From: Ananas comosus
Lineage: Eukaryota > Streptophyta > Magnoliopsida > Poales > Bromeliaceae
DNA length: 64,000 nt
Assembly (NCBI RefSeq): GCF_001540865.1
Contig: NC_033622.1
Coordinates: 12,530,797 to 12,594,796, forward strand
Direction of reading: 5' to 3'
Numbering within the stretch: the first letter of the stretch is position 1; the number at the start of each line of letters is the position of its first letter. The position numbers and the translations under genes were made by a program. Positions 1 to 11,900 of this stretch are shown here, piece after piece. The notes beneath the pieces were generated by a model. That model was not told the origin of the DNA and made no database searches. It saw only the letters and a list, made by a program, of their open reading frames with translations.

Positions 1-171
1 AGGAGCGGTTGTTTGAAAAAGCACTAATGTTTTTTTTTTTTTCGTTAAAATCAAAATTTCAGCTTTTTAATGCATCAGAATGTTCATCTTCTATTTTGTG
101 TGCATAAATGAATAAGCAACAGCTCGTACGATCCAAAGATTTCTGAAGCTCCATTCAACTAAACTTTTCAG

Positions 172-618
172 GTGATAATAACTTTGGTGATGATAGACTT
201 CTATATGCTCACGGGCAGCTTTGGCTTCAGCGACATCACATAATGGGTCGGGCCGTAGGGTCCGTATTCTCGATCAGCAACTACTGCTAATTGCCATGAC
301 TTGAAATGTCCTCGAAATTTTGTTTAATCACAACATTTTAAACATTAAACTTGCTCTTTTCAACAGGTTTTTGCCGTATGTCGGATGGGTCACCATTATC
401 ATGACCGAGAAACCAATAATCAAGGTACGTTATGAGGAGAAATGTAGGTTTAAAGGCGGATAAATTCGTCGATCAATTCCCAGTATTCTAACTAGCATCC
501 ATATCATTATTTTTTTTTTTTGTGTGTGTGTTTTAATGCTCTCTATATATATATTTCTATTTTGTAGTACTTGCTCATTGGTGCTCTGGGTTTGCTGGTT
601 ATAACATCCAAGGAGTAG
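172..618 (+). CDS. SEC11: Signal peptidase complex catalytic subunit SEC11, 3' part (last three exons)
   Basis: Three exons, 172-259, 367-424 and 568-618 (stop TAG 616-618), join in frame across GT-AG introns. They encode the C-terminal third of the endoplasmic reticulum signal peptidase catalytic subunit, the integral membrane serine protease that removes signal peptides from proteins entering the ER. The first exon reads GDNNFGDDRLLYAHGQLW; in the SEC11 family the Asp residues of the GDNN..DD block include the catalytic-site Asp. The block QRHHIMGRAVG, FLPYVGWVTIIMTEKP and the final hydrophobic stretch LLIGALGLLVITSKE match the usual eukaryotic SEC11 C-terminus. The nucleophile Ser and the His lie in exons upstream of the window. 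Positions 1-171 look like intron. No damage is visible in the part present. Family assignment is firm; intactness upstream cannot be judged. Confidence 0.93.
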
Positions 619-630
619 AAAAGGCGTCGT

Positions 631-674
631 TTAGCATGGAGTCTGATTTTAGTTAGCATGGAGTCTGATTTTAG
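631..674 (+). repeat. 22-bp tandem duplication in the SEC11 3' UTR
   Basis: A 22-base unit beginning TTAGCATGGAGTCTG occurs twice in direct succession (631-652 and 653-674), 12 bases after the SEC11 stop codon. It is probably a simple slippage duplication in the 3' UTR. No function is evident. Confidence 0.8.
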
Positions 675-1298
675 TTAGCTTGGCCCACATGTGGTGAAAA
701 TGAAATGATAGTAACTGTTGTGATATGTATTAGGGGAAAGGTTTTCACTGTATTATGAGGTTGTCTCTTTTGAGTGATTATGTGCTCCATCCATTTCCTT
801 TTATATAACCGATCCCTTTTCACCTGGCACCCTAATCAATGAATTAATGAATTGCTAGACCCTCTGTTCACGTACGAGAAACAACCTTTACAGGATCTTT
901 AAAATGCTCTATTTAGTAATTGTTGATGTATAATTAACAGATTAATAAGGGAGGCATTAAAGCACTTTTGGAAGAGGGGGAAAAGAAGAAGCACCAAGTT
1001 AACGAAATTTAAGGCTGGGATGTTTGTTGTTTGAACGTATGCTTATGATTTATTCAAAAAATGCATAGTATTTTGTAGATAGAAAATATAATTAAACATT
1101 TTAACCGAAAACTTGATTGATAGTAAAGCTATTTTATTTTTAAAGAATAAATTAGTTTATTGTAAATTCGGTATTCGATTGTTAAAATTTGGCAAATAGA
1201 AGCATTCAATTGGAGTTCTAACGTAAACTAATTTTGCCGATATACTCATAAGAAAAAAAATTTTGACTCCTCTTCTGCGCAATCCCTCCAATCTCTAA

Positions 1299-2234
1299 GG
1301 GTGCAATTGGTTCGGATTATCCTAGTAATCGTGTCAGGATTACTGTATAATCCTGTATCATCATGTAATCTGATTAGTAATGTAGCATTATAAACGATAT
1401 AGTATTATACCAAAAATATATTTGGTTCGTCATGTAATCTGATTAGTAATGTAGCATTATAAATGATATAGGATTATACCAAAAATATAAACGAAAGGAT
1501 TTGTATCTTGGATTAGCGGCTAATCTCACATGTTATATTACAAGTTTACCCTTCTCTCTTATAAAATTACAAGTTTACCCCTCAAACTCTTGAAACTCTC
1601 TCAATATGTCATTTTAAAAATTTTAATTCAAAATTTTGAATTTTCAAATTTTATATTTAAATTTTTAAAATTTAACTTTTACATTTTAAATTTTTAAACA
1701 GAAATTTTCAAATTTTAAATTTCAAAATTTTAATTTTCAAATTTCAAATTTCAAATTTCAAATTTCAAATTTTTAAATTTTTAAAATTTTAATTTTAAAA
1801 TTCTAAGTTTTAAATTTAGATTTTAAATTTTAAATTTTAAATTTATATTTAAATAATTTAAATTTATAAATTTCATATTTATATTTTAAATTAAAATATT
1901 AAATTTTATATTTTTATTCAAATTTAAAATTAAAAAATTTAAATTATTTAAATAAAATTTAGTAAAAAAATATTATTTGTAAACGGTTTTAAAAAATTTC
2001 TCAAATATTGTTAGAGATAATTTTGAAATAGACTATATTTTATTGTCAAAATTATTAAATTTTATAGATTGAACAAAATATAATAATACTATAAACACTG
2101 CAATCCAACATTATATTACTATATTAAACCAAACGCGTTAATTCAGCATAAATAGTAATCTCATTTAGAAATTCAAAATATGTGAATATATCGAAACATT
2201 ATGTAATATTACATAACTCAAATCAAAAACACCC
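1299..2234. mobile_element. AT-rich MITE with GGGTG...TTGGTT-type ends
   Basis: The left end begins GGGTGCAATTGGTTCGG. The right end, read on the other strand, begins GGGTGTTTTTGATTTGAG, so the termini are imperfect inverted repeats. Each end carries a subterminal palindrome (a GGATTATCC-type one on the left, TATGTAATATTACATA on the right). The core is almost pure (AAATTT)-like sequence. A segment of about 65 bases around TGTAATCTGATTAGTAATG is directly repeated near the left end (about 1364-1420 and 1433-1488). There is no coding capacity. Similar elements lie at about 13.7-14.24 kb and 56.8-57.4 kb. Superfamily and exact target-site duplication are not resolved. Confidence 0.5.
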
Positions 2235-2480
2235 TTAACAGGCATCCGTACATTTAGAGTACTAAACACTTCGACGGATCTTATGTGGACTTAGTTTGAG
2301 ATGATGAGTTGAATAGCAAGCTTGAGATGATGAGTTGAATAGCAAAATAGATTTGAAATTACTTTAGTTTGAGATCATGAATGCATCAATTAGTTTCGAA
2401 TAATATAAATATATGTATCTACTACTCTAGTTGTCGCCCTTCGCTTCTTTGTTCCGCAGCAACCGCCGAACTTCTTCTGC

Positions 2481-2503
2481 TTATTATTATTATTATTATT
2501 ATT
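2481..2503. repeat. (TTA)n microsatellite upstream of the TPR-like gene
   Basis: A run of TTA triplets followed by an A-rich tract, 45 bases before the predicted start codon. A second (ATT)n run sits just after the gene at about 3065-3092, so the small gene is flanked by the same kind of trinucleotide repeat on both sides. Confidence 0.85.
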
Positions 2504-2547
2504 TAGAAAAAAAAAAAAAGGGAAAAGCTTGGTTCGCCGTCGATCGC

Positions 2548-3027
2548 ATGGGGTCGCGGGGGCGCGCGTGGAGCGTGTTCGACGCCGTGCGCTCCTTCCC
2601 CTCCACGCCCGAGGCCCTCATGGCCCAGATCGACGCCGCCATCGCCGCCCACGAGTACACCCACGCCACCGCCCTCCTCTCCGCCTCCCCATCCTCCTCT
2701 CCGCCCGACCACGACGGCGAGGCCAAGGCGGCGGCGGCGGCGGCGGCGGCTGAGGAGGAAGTGAGCAAAGAGGGCGCCGCCGCGGCCCCTGCCGTGGGCG
2801 TGGGCGGCGGCGGCGGCGGCGGGGGGGCCTTCGACGCGCGGCTCGCCGACAAGGCCTACATGGCGGCGTGCGCAGCCCTCTCCTCGGGGAGGCCCGACGC
2901 CGCCGTGCGCTCGCTGCGCGTGGCGATCGCGAATTGCCCGCCCGATAAGGTCTCCGCCGTAGCGAAGCTCCACTCCCTCCTCGCCATTGCCTCCGCTCAG
3001 CTCCAGAAGCAGCAGAACAAGCGCTAG
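2548..3027 (+). CDS. Small TPR-like plant protein, 159 aa, intronless
   Basis: An intronless ORF starts at ATG 2548-2550, the first ATG in frame; the frame is open further upstream, but only across a (TTA)n tract and an A-run and without an ATG, so the upstream part is probably 5' UTR. The N-terminus MGSRGRAWSVFDAVRSF leads into a helical segment (residues about 18-45). A low-complexity linker follows, with an Ala run encoded by (GCG)n and a Gly run encoded by (GGC)n (residues about 57-96). The C-terminal part (DKAYMAACAALSSGRPDA to IASAQLQKQQNKR) has the spacing of a tetratricopeptide-like helix pair. I recognise the general type as a conserved plant TPR-like protein of unknown role but cannot name it. 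There is no signal peptide or membrane segment. GC is very high, unlike the flanks. The two homopolymer tracts are prone to length change. Confidence 0.72.
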   Translation: MGSRGRAWSVFDAVRSFPSTPEALMAQIDAAIAAHEYTHATALLSASPSSSPPDHDGEAKAAAAAAAAEEEVSKEGAAAAPAVGVGGGGGGGGAFDARLADKAYMAACAALSSGRPDAAVRSLRVAIANCPPDKVSAVAKLHSLLAIASAQLQKQQNKR

Positions 3028-5927
3028 CAGAGAGAGTTCTCGAGATCCGATCTCCAAAGGTGCGATTATTATTATTATTATTATTATTATTACGGTTTTT
3101 TTCCGGCAAAACTCGCTCTTTTGGTGCTTGAGATAACCTAAGTTTAGTTTAGATAGGAAGAGATCCTGAAACCTTAGAGCTGTTCTGGTGATAGTAAGCA
3201 CCAGTGTCAACAATCTAAAATAGAATCATGAACAGAATTACTTAATTCTCATGATTTGCTTCTCTTGTGATTGTGTCACAATGTAATTACTTCTTGATTT
3301 GCTTCTCTCATGATTTACTTCTTAGATTTCTTCAATCATTGCATTTAAAGTTTTAAACTCGAAAAGCCATCAGAAATAAAATGAAAGATCAAGTATGTTA
3401 AGACAAATAGCGCATGCGGCTCTATGACTTGCTCTGCTTCCGATACGATTTTTAGCCAATAAGAGAGCTATAAAATCCGCCTGTTCGCAATTGTGAAAAA
3501 GAAAACAAGAATAGGATATCGCTTTTCGCTTGCAGCACCAACAGCTCTTATGCATACTAACAGATTTCTGAGATAGATGTCCTTATTTGTAAGGCGATGA
3601 ATTTATGAGGAATTTAAGTTGTGGCATGCCATAGAAAACCACTTATCAAGTATCTGTAGTTCATTTACGAATTTTTCACAGAAGAATTTTGTCTGTCAAT
3701 TTTTAGTAAGCATATATCAGAAAAAGTTCTATACTGATATGTGGCAAAATAATATCCAAGTTCGGAGAATAGCCTAGTATAAAGTACAGTAAAACTTAGA
3801 AAAGAAGTGCAGTTTTTTTTTTCCCTGCTGCACTGTTTTAGGTTCAATCAGGCTTGAAATTGACGGAGACCAAATGGGGTTTTGGTTATGTTACAATAGG
3901 TCAAGTTTTAATCCAGTTTGAATCAGGTTTGATCAAATCAAGTTCAAAGGAGATTTGGTTAAACTTGGGCGGAATTAGCTCACTCCTGAAGTGTGCCTGA
4001 AGGGTAAACCTAGTCTGTTTCTGAACTTTTGAGTTCACGAGCAGGAAGCACAAAAGTTCGAGGGAATACAAAGTAAAAAGTCCAGCAAGCAGTAATCTAC
4101 CATGTGTGTTGTATAGCCGAAGCCGAGGAAGAGCAGAGGAAAAGAACTCCAACTCGCTCTCAACTCAAGAACTATTGCTACCGACTCGACAACTCGAACC
4201 CTAGAAACACCAGCTACTTCTTCAACTGGAGGAGCTACCTATTCATCTGCTACTTCAGAAGCTACAGCGACAGCTATCGCATTTCTTAGTATTTAGATGA
4301 CAGCTAATGACCTATTTTCTTCGTTAGATCAGTCGCATTAGGGAATTAGGGAATGTCAGAAGGGAGATTCTCGATACAAAAAGATCATCTAATTGACTTT
4401 GATGGGGCTCATGAGTAGGGTGCCCTCGGGTTTCAAGTTAAACATGCAAATGATAAGGCTTTGTGCTTTAATTACACAATAGGTGCTTGTGGTAGGCATC
4501 ACTATTTTGTTAGCAATACAATTTTGGCCTCAGTATTTGTTGTCTCAACTTTTTCATTGCGCTACTCCGTAACCATGTAGGACGATTACATACATGTAGT
4601 TGTCGACTAATTCAGGACTATAATCCGTCATGTGCTCGCATCAACATAGGCTGAACCATACCATTACCTGTGATACCCTTGTTTTTTTTTTTTTTTTCCT
4701 TAACTGTTCTTGAATGTTCATGTTCCAGCACTTATCACTTGTCATGAATCAGAATTCATTTGCCCTGACCTATGGTTCTTTTCTCTTCGCTCCAGGTAGG
4801 GTAACAGTATTATCGACTGCTCAGAAGCCCATGATTGAAGAGTTACATTAACAGGCCCCTCTTTTAATGATTCATTCACCCGCTCTGGTGTAGCATCATA
4901 TTTGTTCAACAGAGATTACATAGTGTGAACAATCAAGCTGTGACTCCTTGATGACTTAGATGGCGACATGAAGGAAGAAGTCTTGGAATCATAATACTGA
5001 GCCCCTTTTCATAGGGGAAAGATGCTATTGGAATGTCATATTGTAGTACAGGATTAGTGAAATTGTTCGGATAAACAGGGGCATACTTTTTGGTTTCATT
5101 TAATTATATTTCAGAGGAACTATGGTGCATTGTGAGTAATCAGGAAATGAACTGTACATATAATTCACATAGTCTCTTACTTTCTCAACGTTGTTCAGAC
5201 TGAAATTATTTATCCCAAAAAAGTCATGTTTTAGTCTGAGAAGATATGTGTGTTCATCATGCTACACTGTTAGATTGCTGTTTACTTTCCAACTTAGCAT
5301 GCCAAATTTAAGAGTGATGCTATTCATACATCCAAAAATGGATGTACATTTTACACTTCACCCATCTAATGCATGAGATTAACTTACTAGTTATATTGAG
5401 TGACTCATAGAAAGCACGCGACTCATTAAATGAGGAGGGTATAAGATTTACACTCCATTTAGGATGTACAAGTAGTATTTGCCTTCTGAAAATCATCTCG
5501 ACAAATGGCAGAACATAGAAGAAAATATGACACTGAACTTTCAATCCTGATCATGTTAAGGGAGAGAGCTAATCTCTACCTTATGGATTCATTGGCAGGA
5601 AAATTTCGCCTTCTACTTGCATATGAAGATAAGATTTAAGGCACTTTCAAATAACTAATCAATAAATAATACAAATGCATCAGTAAGTTTCTTCATTCAC
5701 AATACTTATATGTATTTACTCTCCACGGATGGTATAAGAGTTCTAGGTAATACCCAAGCACAATTCACACAATCTGGTCTAAAGCACACAGCACACCAAT
5801 GAGTTCTGATTAATACTCATAAAATGCTGCAAAAATTTTTACCAAATCCATTTTCATAACGCTAAGTTGTGAAATATGTGATCCAGATATGAGATGTGAT
5901 AAACTTGATCGACAAGAGTTTCCCAGC
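3028..5927. other. Intergenic between the TPR-like gene and PreP-like copy A
   Basis: No coding region found on either strand. The first few hundred bases may be 3' UTR of the upstream gene and include an (ATT)n microsatellite (3065-3092). A weak MITE-like inverted repeat lies at about 5326-5475, with ends related to TACATCC...TTTACAC on both strands. From about 5635 onward the sequence resembles the region downstream of copy B (about 15985-16230), marking the edge of the tandem duplication. Confidence 0.55.
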
Positions 5928-8900
5928 TTACGAAACTTCGCGGATTTTTTTAACATCAAAAAATCCAGGCCGCTGCTCATTTGCTAAAGCAACATCACTA
6001 GGTGATGCGACAGCAACCACAACCCACTTATCCTTTACTGCCTCAATTGCATCAGCAAACTCCTTAAAATCTTTCACACTGCAAAGTGCATGAGGATTAG
6101 TATCAATAACAGCAATTCTTTAAGGTCAAAAGAAGTCGACCGTTTGCATAACTTGAATACATTCAGGGTCAACACAAGAAGCATAGATTTGTTCCGGTAT
6201 TCAGGGCGGACCCTTCATATAATAGAAAACTTACATGGTTGATAGGACTTCTTCGTGTCTTTTCTCTCGATATTCTTCCGTAACACCTGTTAAGTACCAA
6301 AGTAGACTGAAAGATACAGAAAAACAGAGAGAATTAATACTATTGCTCATATTTTGAAGAAAAATCAGAAGGATATCACTCCAGTTACTCAGGAAAAGAA
6401 GTCAACTAAAAATTGCAGAAGAGAATTGAAGCTACACGACAAATTCAAAGGGTATACATCATTATCTAATTTCCCCCTTTTATGTTTGAAATTAGAAAAG
6501 GTGTAATACAGTTACATTCACTAGTCAGCTTCGAAGGGTTACATCCTAAAAACGTATTTCAATTAGAACCACACCTGACAATTCTTGTTATTAGTATTAT
6601 TTTTCTAATGGCTCTCACCTAAATATAAAGGATTTTACTGCAAAAACAAAATCTAGCTTTCTTTTTTTTTTTTTTTTGAACGCTGAAACCTGGAATTTTA
6701 TGTATCTGCTGGAAGCTAACTCTAACCAATTTGAGGAAAGACACCTAAGATTTAGGCACCTCACCCTTACCAGATTGGAGAAAACAAACTTCTGGTGTAT
6801 AAAGATAATATGCATTAGATTCTTCATTTGGAAAGCAGCATCTCATACCTGCTGTAACCTTTTGCATCTGGAAGTTGATAACCTTCTAAGTCTCTAATAG
6901 CACCTATAATTGCTTTTGTCAGACTATCATCATCTAGTTCTAGCTCCCGGAGGAAGTTGGCTGTCCCATCATATACGTCTAGGGTTTTCAACAAATTGGG
7001 ATCGCGATAAGAGGAGTATGAGAAAACTCCTGCCCCAGGAAACCAATTATTAGTAGAGATAAATCTAACTGTGACTCTAACTTCTGAACAATTATTTTGA
7101 TTTAAACCATGGACATACCGGAATGAGCATTAAGACCACATTCTCCTCCATATGCACCACCGCTAGTTCTAAGACGATCCCATAGCCATGTCGTGTCGAC
7201 ATAATTAGAAATGACATAGACACTTCCATGGAACTGATATCCACTCTCATATATATTAGCAGCTTTCACAACATAATTAACCTGTGAAGATGATGAGAAA
7301 ACAACATTAATTTCATAGATCAAAGATGTAACTTACAGTTGAATTCTGTTTTACAATGTAAAGTGTGAAAGGCACCTGTGTGGGAATGACAATGGCTTCA
7401 TTTCCAGGAGAAAGTACGGACTCCCAGGAAGTGTTCACAGCAAATGTAGTTGGTAGGGAATCAACAAAGTTGGAAAGATATTTCGTAGCGGCCATTAGAT
7501 TTTCCTTATCAGATGTCATATTAATTATGCAACCATTCCTTGAGAGAAGGGATTTACGTATTTCCTCGAGGGAAATAGAAATTTTATCCCAATCATCGTC
7601 AACTTTCTTCTCGAGATTTTGTAAAAACTCCAAATAGCTGGTTAACATATAACATACACTTCAATATTTGATCGTCTTAGTTAGAGTCAGATTCACTGAA
7701 AGTATGACAAACCAGATGTGTTCCTCGCCACAGCACTAAAATGGTTATCAAAAGAAGCAGCTGTTCAGAATTATTTGCATTTAAAAGATCATGATGAATA
7801 TTTTCATATAATCTATCATCCATAGAGATGTTACTGTTACTACTAACAATTACCACATTGATATTGTAAGTCACTGATGACAAAAATAATAATAATAATA
7901 CAAATATGAAAATACCACAAACTAATTTATTAAAACCGTGAGGATTAGAATTGAGGCAACAGAGGAAGATGGACAACCTAATACCACTGATTTGTTCATC
8001 AATCCATCCTGCAACATTTAGCTTAGCATTTATTCTTGTAGCTGCAATGCTAGAACCGCTGCCTTTTATTTGTGTCTGCAAAATAGATATCAGTTAGAGC
8101 AACGTAACATACAGCATTTTGAGATCATGACATATCAAAAGGAAGTCTAACGAAAAAACCTCCATCTCTGCTCTGCTTTGAGCAACAAACTGTTTAAACC
8201 GTTGCTTTTCCTTGAATTCAACTTCTTGAAGAATGCAGTTTATCTGAAACAAAAACAAATCACTTATCTATGCAATAAAATATCACTTGTTAAAAAAAGG
8301 TGCTTTTCAAAAAACTAATTTGATGCTTGCTGTTTTAGCTGTATAGGTGAAGTTCGTGAATTCCTAGCATGTAAGCTAGGAAATATTGAATCACAAAAAG
8401 TACGTAGAGAGAATGTAAATCCTGGATTCTAAAGCTGAAAGGGGTAGTATTACCAGGTTGAAGAGGTCCTCCACTCTTTCCGACAAGGCTTTTCCATGAA
8501 CAATGATATAGGAACATAGATCTGACTTCTTACCAATTTTAGAAGCTACAAAGGGGCAAATATCGATTCCTCCAGTCTTTCTTCCGATGAGATGGTTAAG
8601 CTGTACAAAATCCATATCTTTTGTTCCCATCTCCAGCAAACATTGACTGTTAGAAGAGTCATCCATATCAATACAAGTTTTGTGCAACCTCCGATAAGTT
8701 TAAATAATCTTGATACTAGAGGAAAATAAATTCTGACCAGAATAGTGGTACCAGTTGAAGAAGTTCTTGCTTCAAGGGACTCATATCAAATACAACCTCC
8801 AAGTAGACAATGTTGTTTGTAAAAAGGTTGTGCTTCAAAACTTTTACTCCATTAACATCTTCAATCTAAAGAAATTGAATACACGCCATTAATTAATTAT

Positions 8901-11900
8901 GATTTTGCTGCTAATAACTTAATATTCATGTGCGCTCATGATACTAAAAAACAGTTAAAAGATAATGAGAACTTCATTAATCATCAGGAACTTGCAGAAA
9001 ATATGTCATAGGACCTAAAATATAATTAAAGAAAGAACATAGTGGCATATATGAAAATTGCTAGAATTTGACGTATAAAAACATGGAAAAGAATACTCAT
9101 ACTGTTGTGGGAATGTGTATAGGTTTCTTTGGAATATCTTCTAATGAAAGTTTGGGGATGCATCGTAAAGCTTCAGGTGAATCTGGGGTTTCTTGTTTTA
9201 AACGAAGCTCCTTCGTCGCACGTGCCAGCTCAGCAACTTCCTCCTCTGTCATACTAGCTTTTAGTTTTTTGAGAAGTTCATTTTGATCTGCTTCATCACG
9301 AGAAGCTTTATCTGGATCAGGCTGGAAAAAAAAAGAAGGCCCACAAATCATGTTAGATGGGAAAAAAAATAGATACCCAAGATAATAAATGGTACAATAA
9401 AGCAATAGGTATGCACCTCCATTTCAACGGTGACACAATGAGAGTTGTTTAAGAAAAATTTTTCTATGAGTGGAGAGAATACAGCTTTTGGTCCTTCTCT
9501 GGAAATATAAGACTTTAAATTTAGCAACGGCTCCTCATATAGTAGAGGCTCAAATGGATCCTTACCGTATATCCATTTGTTCTGCAACATATGGAACATC
9601 TATTAGAAAAGACTTTAAACATGAAACTTAAAGCTAAAAATTTTCTTCTTTCTTTTCAAAAAATCAGAGCAAAATAAACCACGTACAATGGAGCGAAGCA
9701 TCAAAGATAAGCCTCGAGGAAATGAACCACTGTTATTCTCTCTAAGGGAGAACTCAATCGTGTTCATGGAAGCCTCCACAGCATCAAGCTTGAAACCTTC
9801 CTCTGCTAGACTCTTAAAAGTCTTCACAATTAATTCTTCAACTTTACGAACATCGTCTTTGGAGAGACCTTTCATTCCAACGGCAAATATGTGTTGAGGA
9901 TACTCGTCTTCAATTCCATTACCAATAATATCATCTCCTAATCCACTTTCCAATAAGATCTTTCTCAGCGAAGAAGCTGGTGTCCCAAGCAAAAGATGAT
10001 CCAAAACATAAAGTTTAAGCTCAGTTTCTACATCTAACATCTCTTCAGATAAAAGCCATGATAGATATATCATGTATTTCTTTGCAAAATCGCCATGTCC
10101 GCCAACAGAATATTTCTCAGTAATTCTCTTCGGTGTTTTGAACACCTTTTGATACTGAACCTTCGATGTTTCAGTAGAATCCAATTCGAATTGATCAAGG
10201 TATGCTGAACTCAGAAAGAAAAGAAGATTGGGAAAGAATTGTTTAATCAGAAAACTGACATTTAGCTAGAATTAGTTTGCTAAAATTTAGTAAGGTATCA
10301 TCCAGGCTAAACTCAAACTCCTTTCTTGATCCTAAATTCGATTATCACTTGATCCGAAATGTTAATGTAACAAGAACATCATGCATTCATTTTATAAATG
10401 AGGTATTATGATAAAGAAACCAATCACAAGTAGCCTAACTGGGAAAATACGCTACTTTAAAAGTGTGTGAAACATCACATATACGTGAAAATATATTAAA
10501 AGATGTCATATAGTCAATCACCTAAAGAGAAGTAATTTCTTACCGGCTAAGATACGTAGTCGTTCATTGGGATCATCATCTCCATAAAACCATATCTTAG
10601 CATTGCTAGGTTTGTAGTATTTATTATGGTATTCCTAGAACAAATGAAAAGCATCTTTTGAGCATCCTCATACTGAAAAGATTTTAAAGTAACGAAATTA
10701 ACAATATTAATCAACTTATCCACCAGTAACAACCAAACTAGGATGTATGCATCATATCAAGGCAAAACAATGGGGAGGATACAAGAAATTGAAGCGGGAA
10801 CTGGGTTGGTTTTGTTAACAGTTTCTATGAAATTTAGAGAATGGGGCCGGCAGAATTAGTTATTCTAACAATACAGAATTGTAGTGGTCTCAATAAAAGA
10901 AAGAAAAGAGATGTAAATTTTGCTACAATGCACTTTTGTTCTCCATTGATTGGCTTTGAATGAACACCTTAAATTCGCATCTTCATTAGTGCAACAGTTC
11001 TTAGGCCCATGAGTTTGAACTAAGAAGCTTTCCTTCCTCTTTCAGTTCATCGTAACAGAGACAAGTTTAATGGCATATTCATGGAACAAAATCATCAGAA
11101 TATAGTGTTTTGCCCTATTCTTTTTTCTCAAAAAGAAGAATCATTGGGATATTGTAGGCAAAATATAAGTTCATATATAATAACCTTGACGCATGTATGT
11201 ATTTGTATTTACACTTAAATTTACATTGGCGTACATGAAAATTGTTATCTTGCCGTTTCGAAATGCAATAATCCACATTTATTTTTTTGTCCGTATTTAT
11301 ATTAACATCTATGCATACTTTTTTTTGACTCGGTACGAAATTTGTAAGAATTAGTACTGTTAAATAAGAAGTTACTATTTTAGGATGTCATGCAAAATCA
11401 TGGAGTTGAAAATGCATAATGGACCTTGAATTGCTCAAATGTAAGTTGTGGAATGACTTTTGGATCACCACCACTGTCAAGACTATAAATAGTGTCAGGA
11501 AAGAGAGCCTGCAAAGGATCAATAATATCAGATATCACGATCTTTCTTCTGCTTGAAATTACACTTCTGGCACAAGCGGCCAACTTTTACTGAAAAAAAG
11601 AACGCACAGTGATTTGATGGCAGCAAAATGTGAAATAAATATGTGTGCGAGTGAATTAACTGCATAACTGTTGATGATTAAGTTCAAAATATGATACAAA
11701 TTTCATGGCAATAGTATAAACGTACTCTATATTGCCATTACAATAGGTTCAATGATTTTTAACAAAAGTTGATTGCAAACTCAAGCAGATAATAATCCAA
11801 GGGAAATCAACTTGCCTTCCGAGCAACATATTGGACAAGCAAGTCAGGTTGAGAGTAGTTTCCTTTCATTTCACTGTAGACAACACCTGATATTGTGTTT

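Larger units (their letters stand above)
619..2547. other. Intergenic: SEC11 3' UTR, AT-rich MITE and upstream region of the TPR-like gene
   Basis: No coding region is recognisable. About 300 bases after SEC11 are probably 3' UTR. The stretch 1299-2234 is a MITE-like element listed separately. At 2291-2350 a 24-base phrase (GAGATGATGAGTTGAATAGCA) is directly repeated. A (TTA)n tract lies at 2481-2503, just upstream of the next gene. Confidence 0.6.

Noticed and set aside
2431..2547. N-terminal extension of the TPR-like protein starting at 2431
   Set aside because: It begins at TTG, not ATG, and runs through a (TTA)n tract and an A-run, which is expected of leader sequence. The ATG at 2548 is preferred.
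4104..4289. 61-codon open frame in the intergenic region after the TPR-like gene
   Set aside because: No start context, no similarity to anything recognised and composition like the surrounding non-coding DNA.
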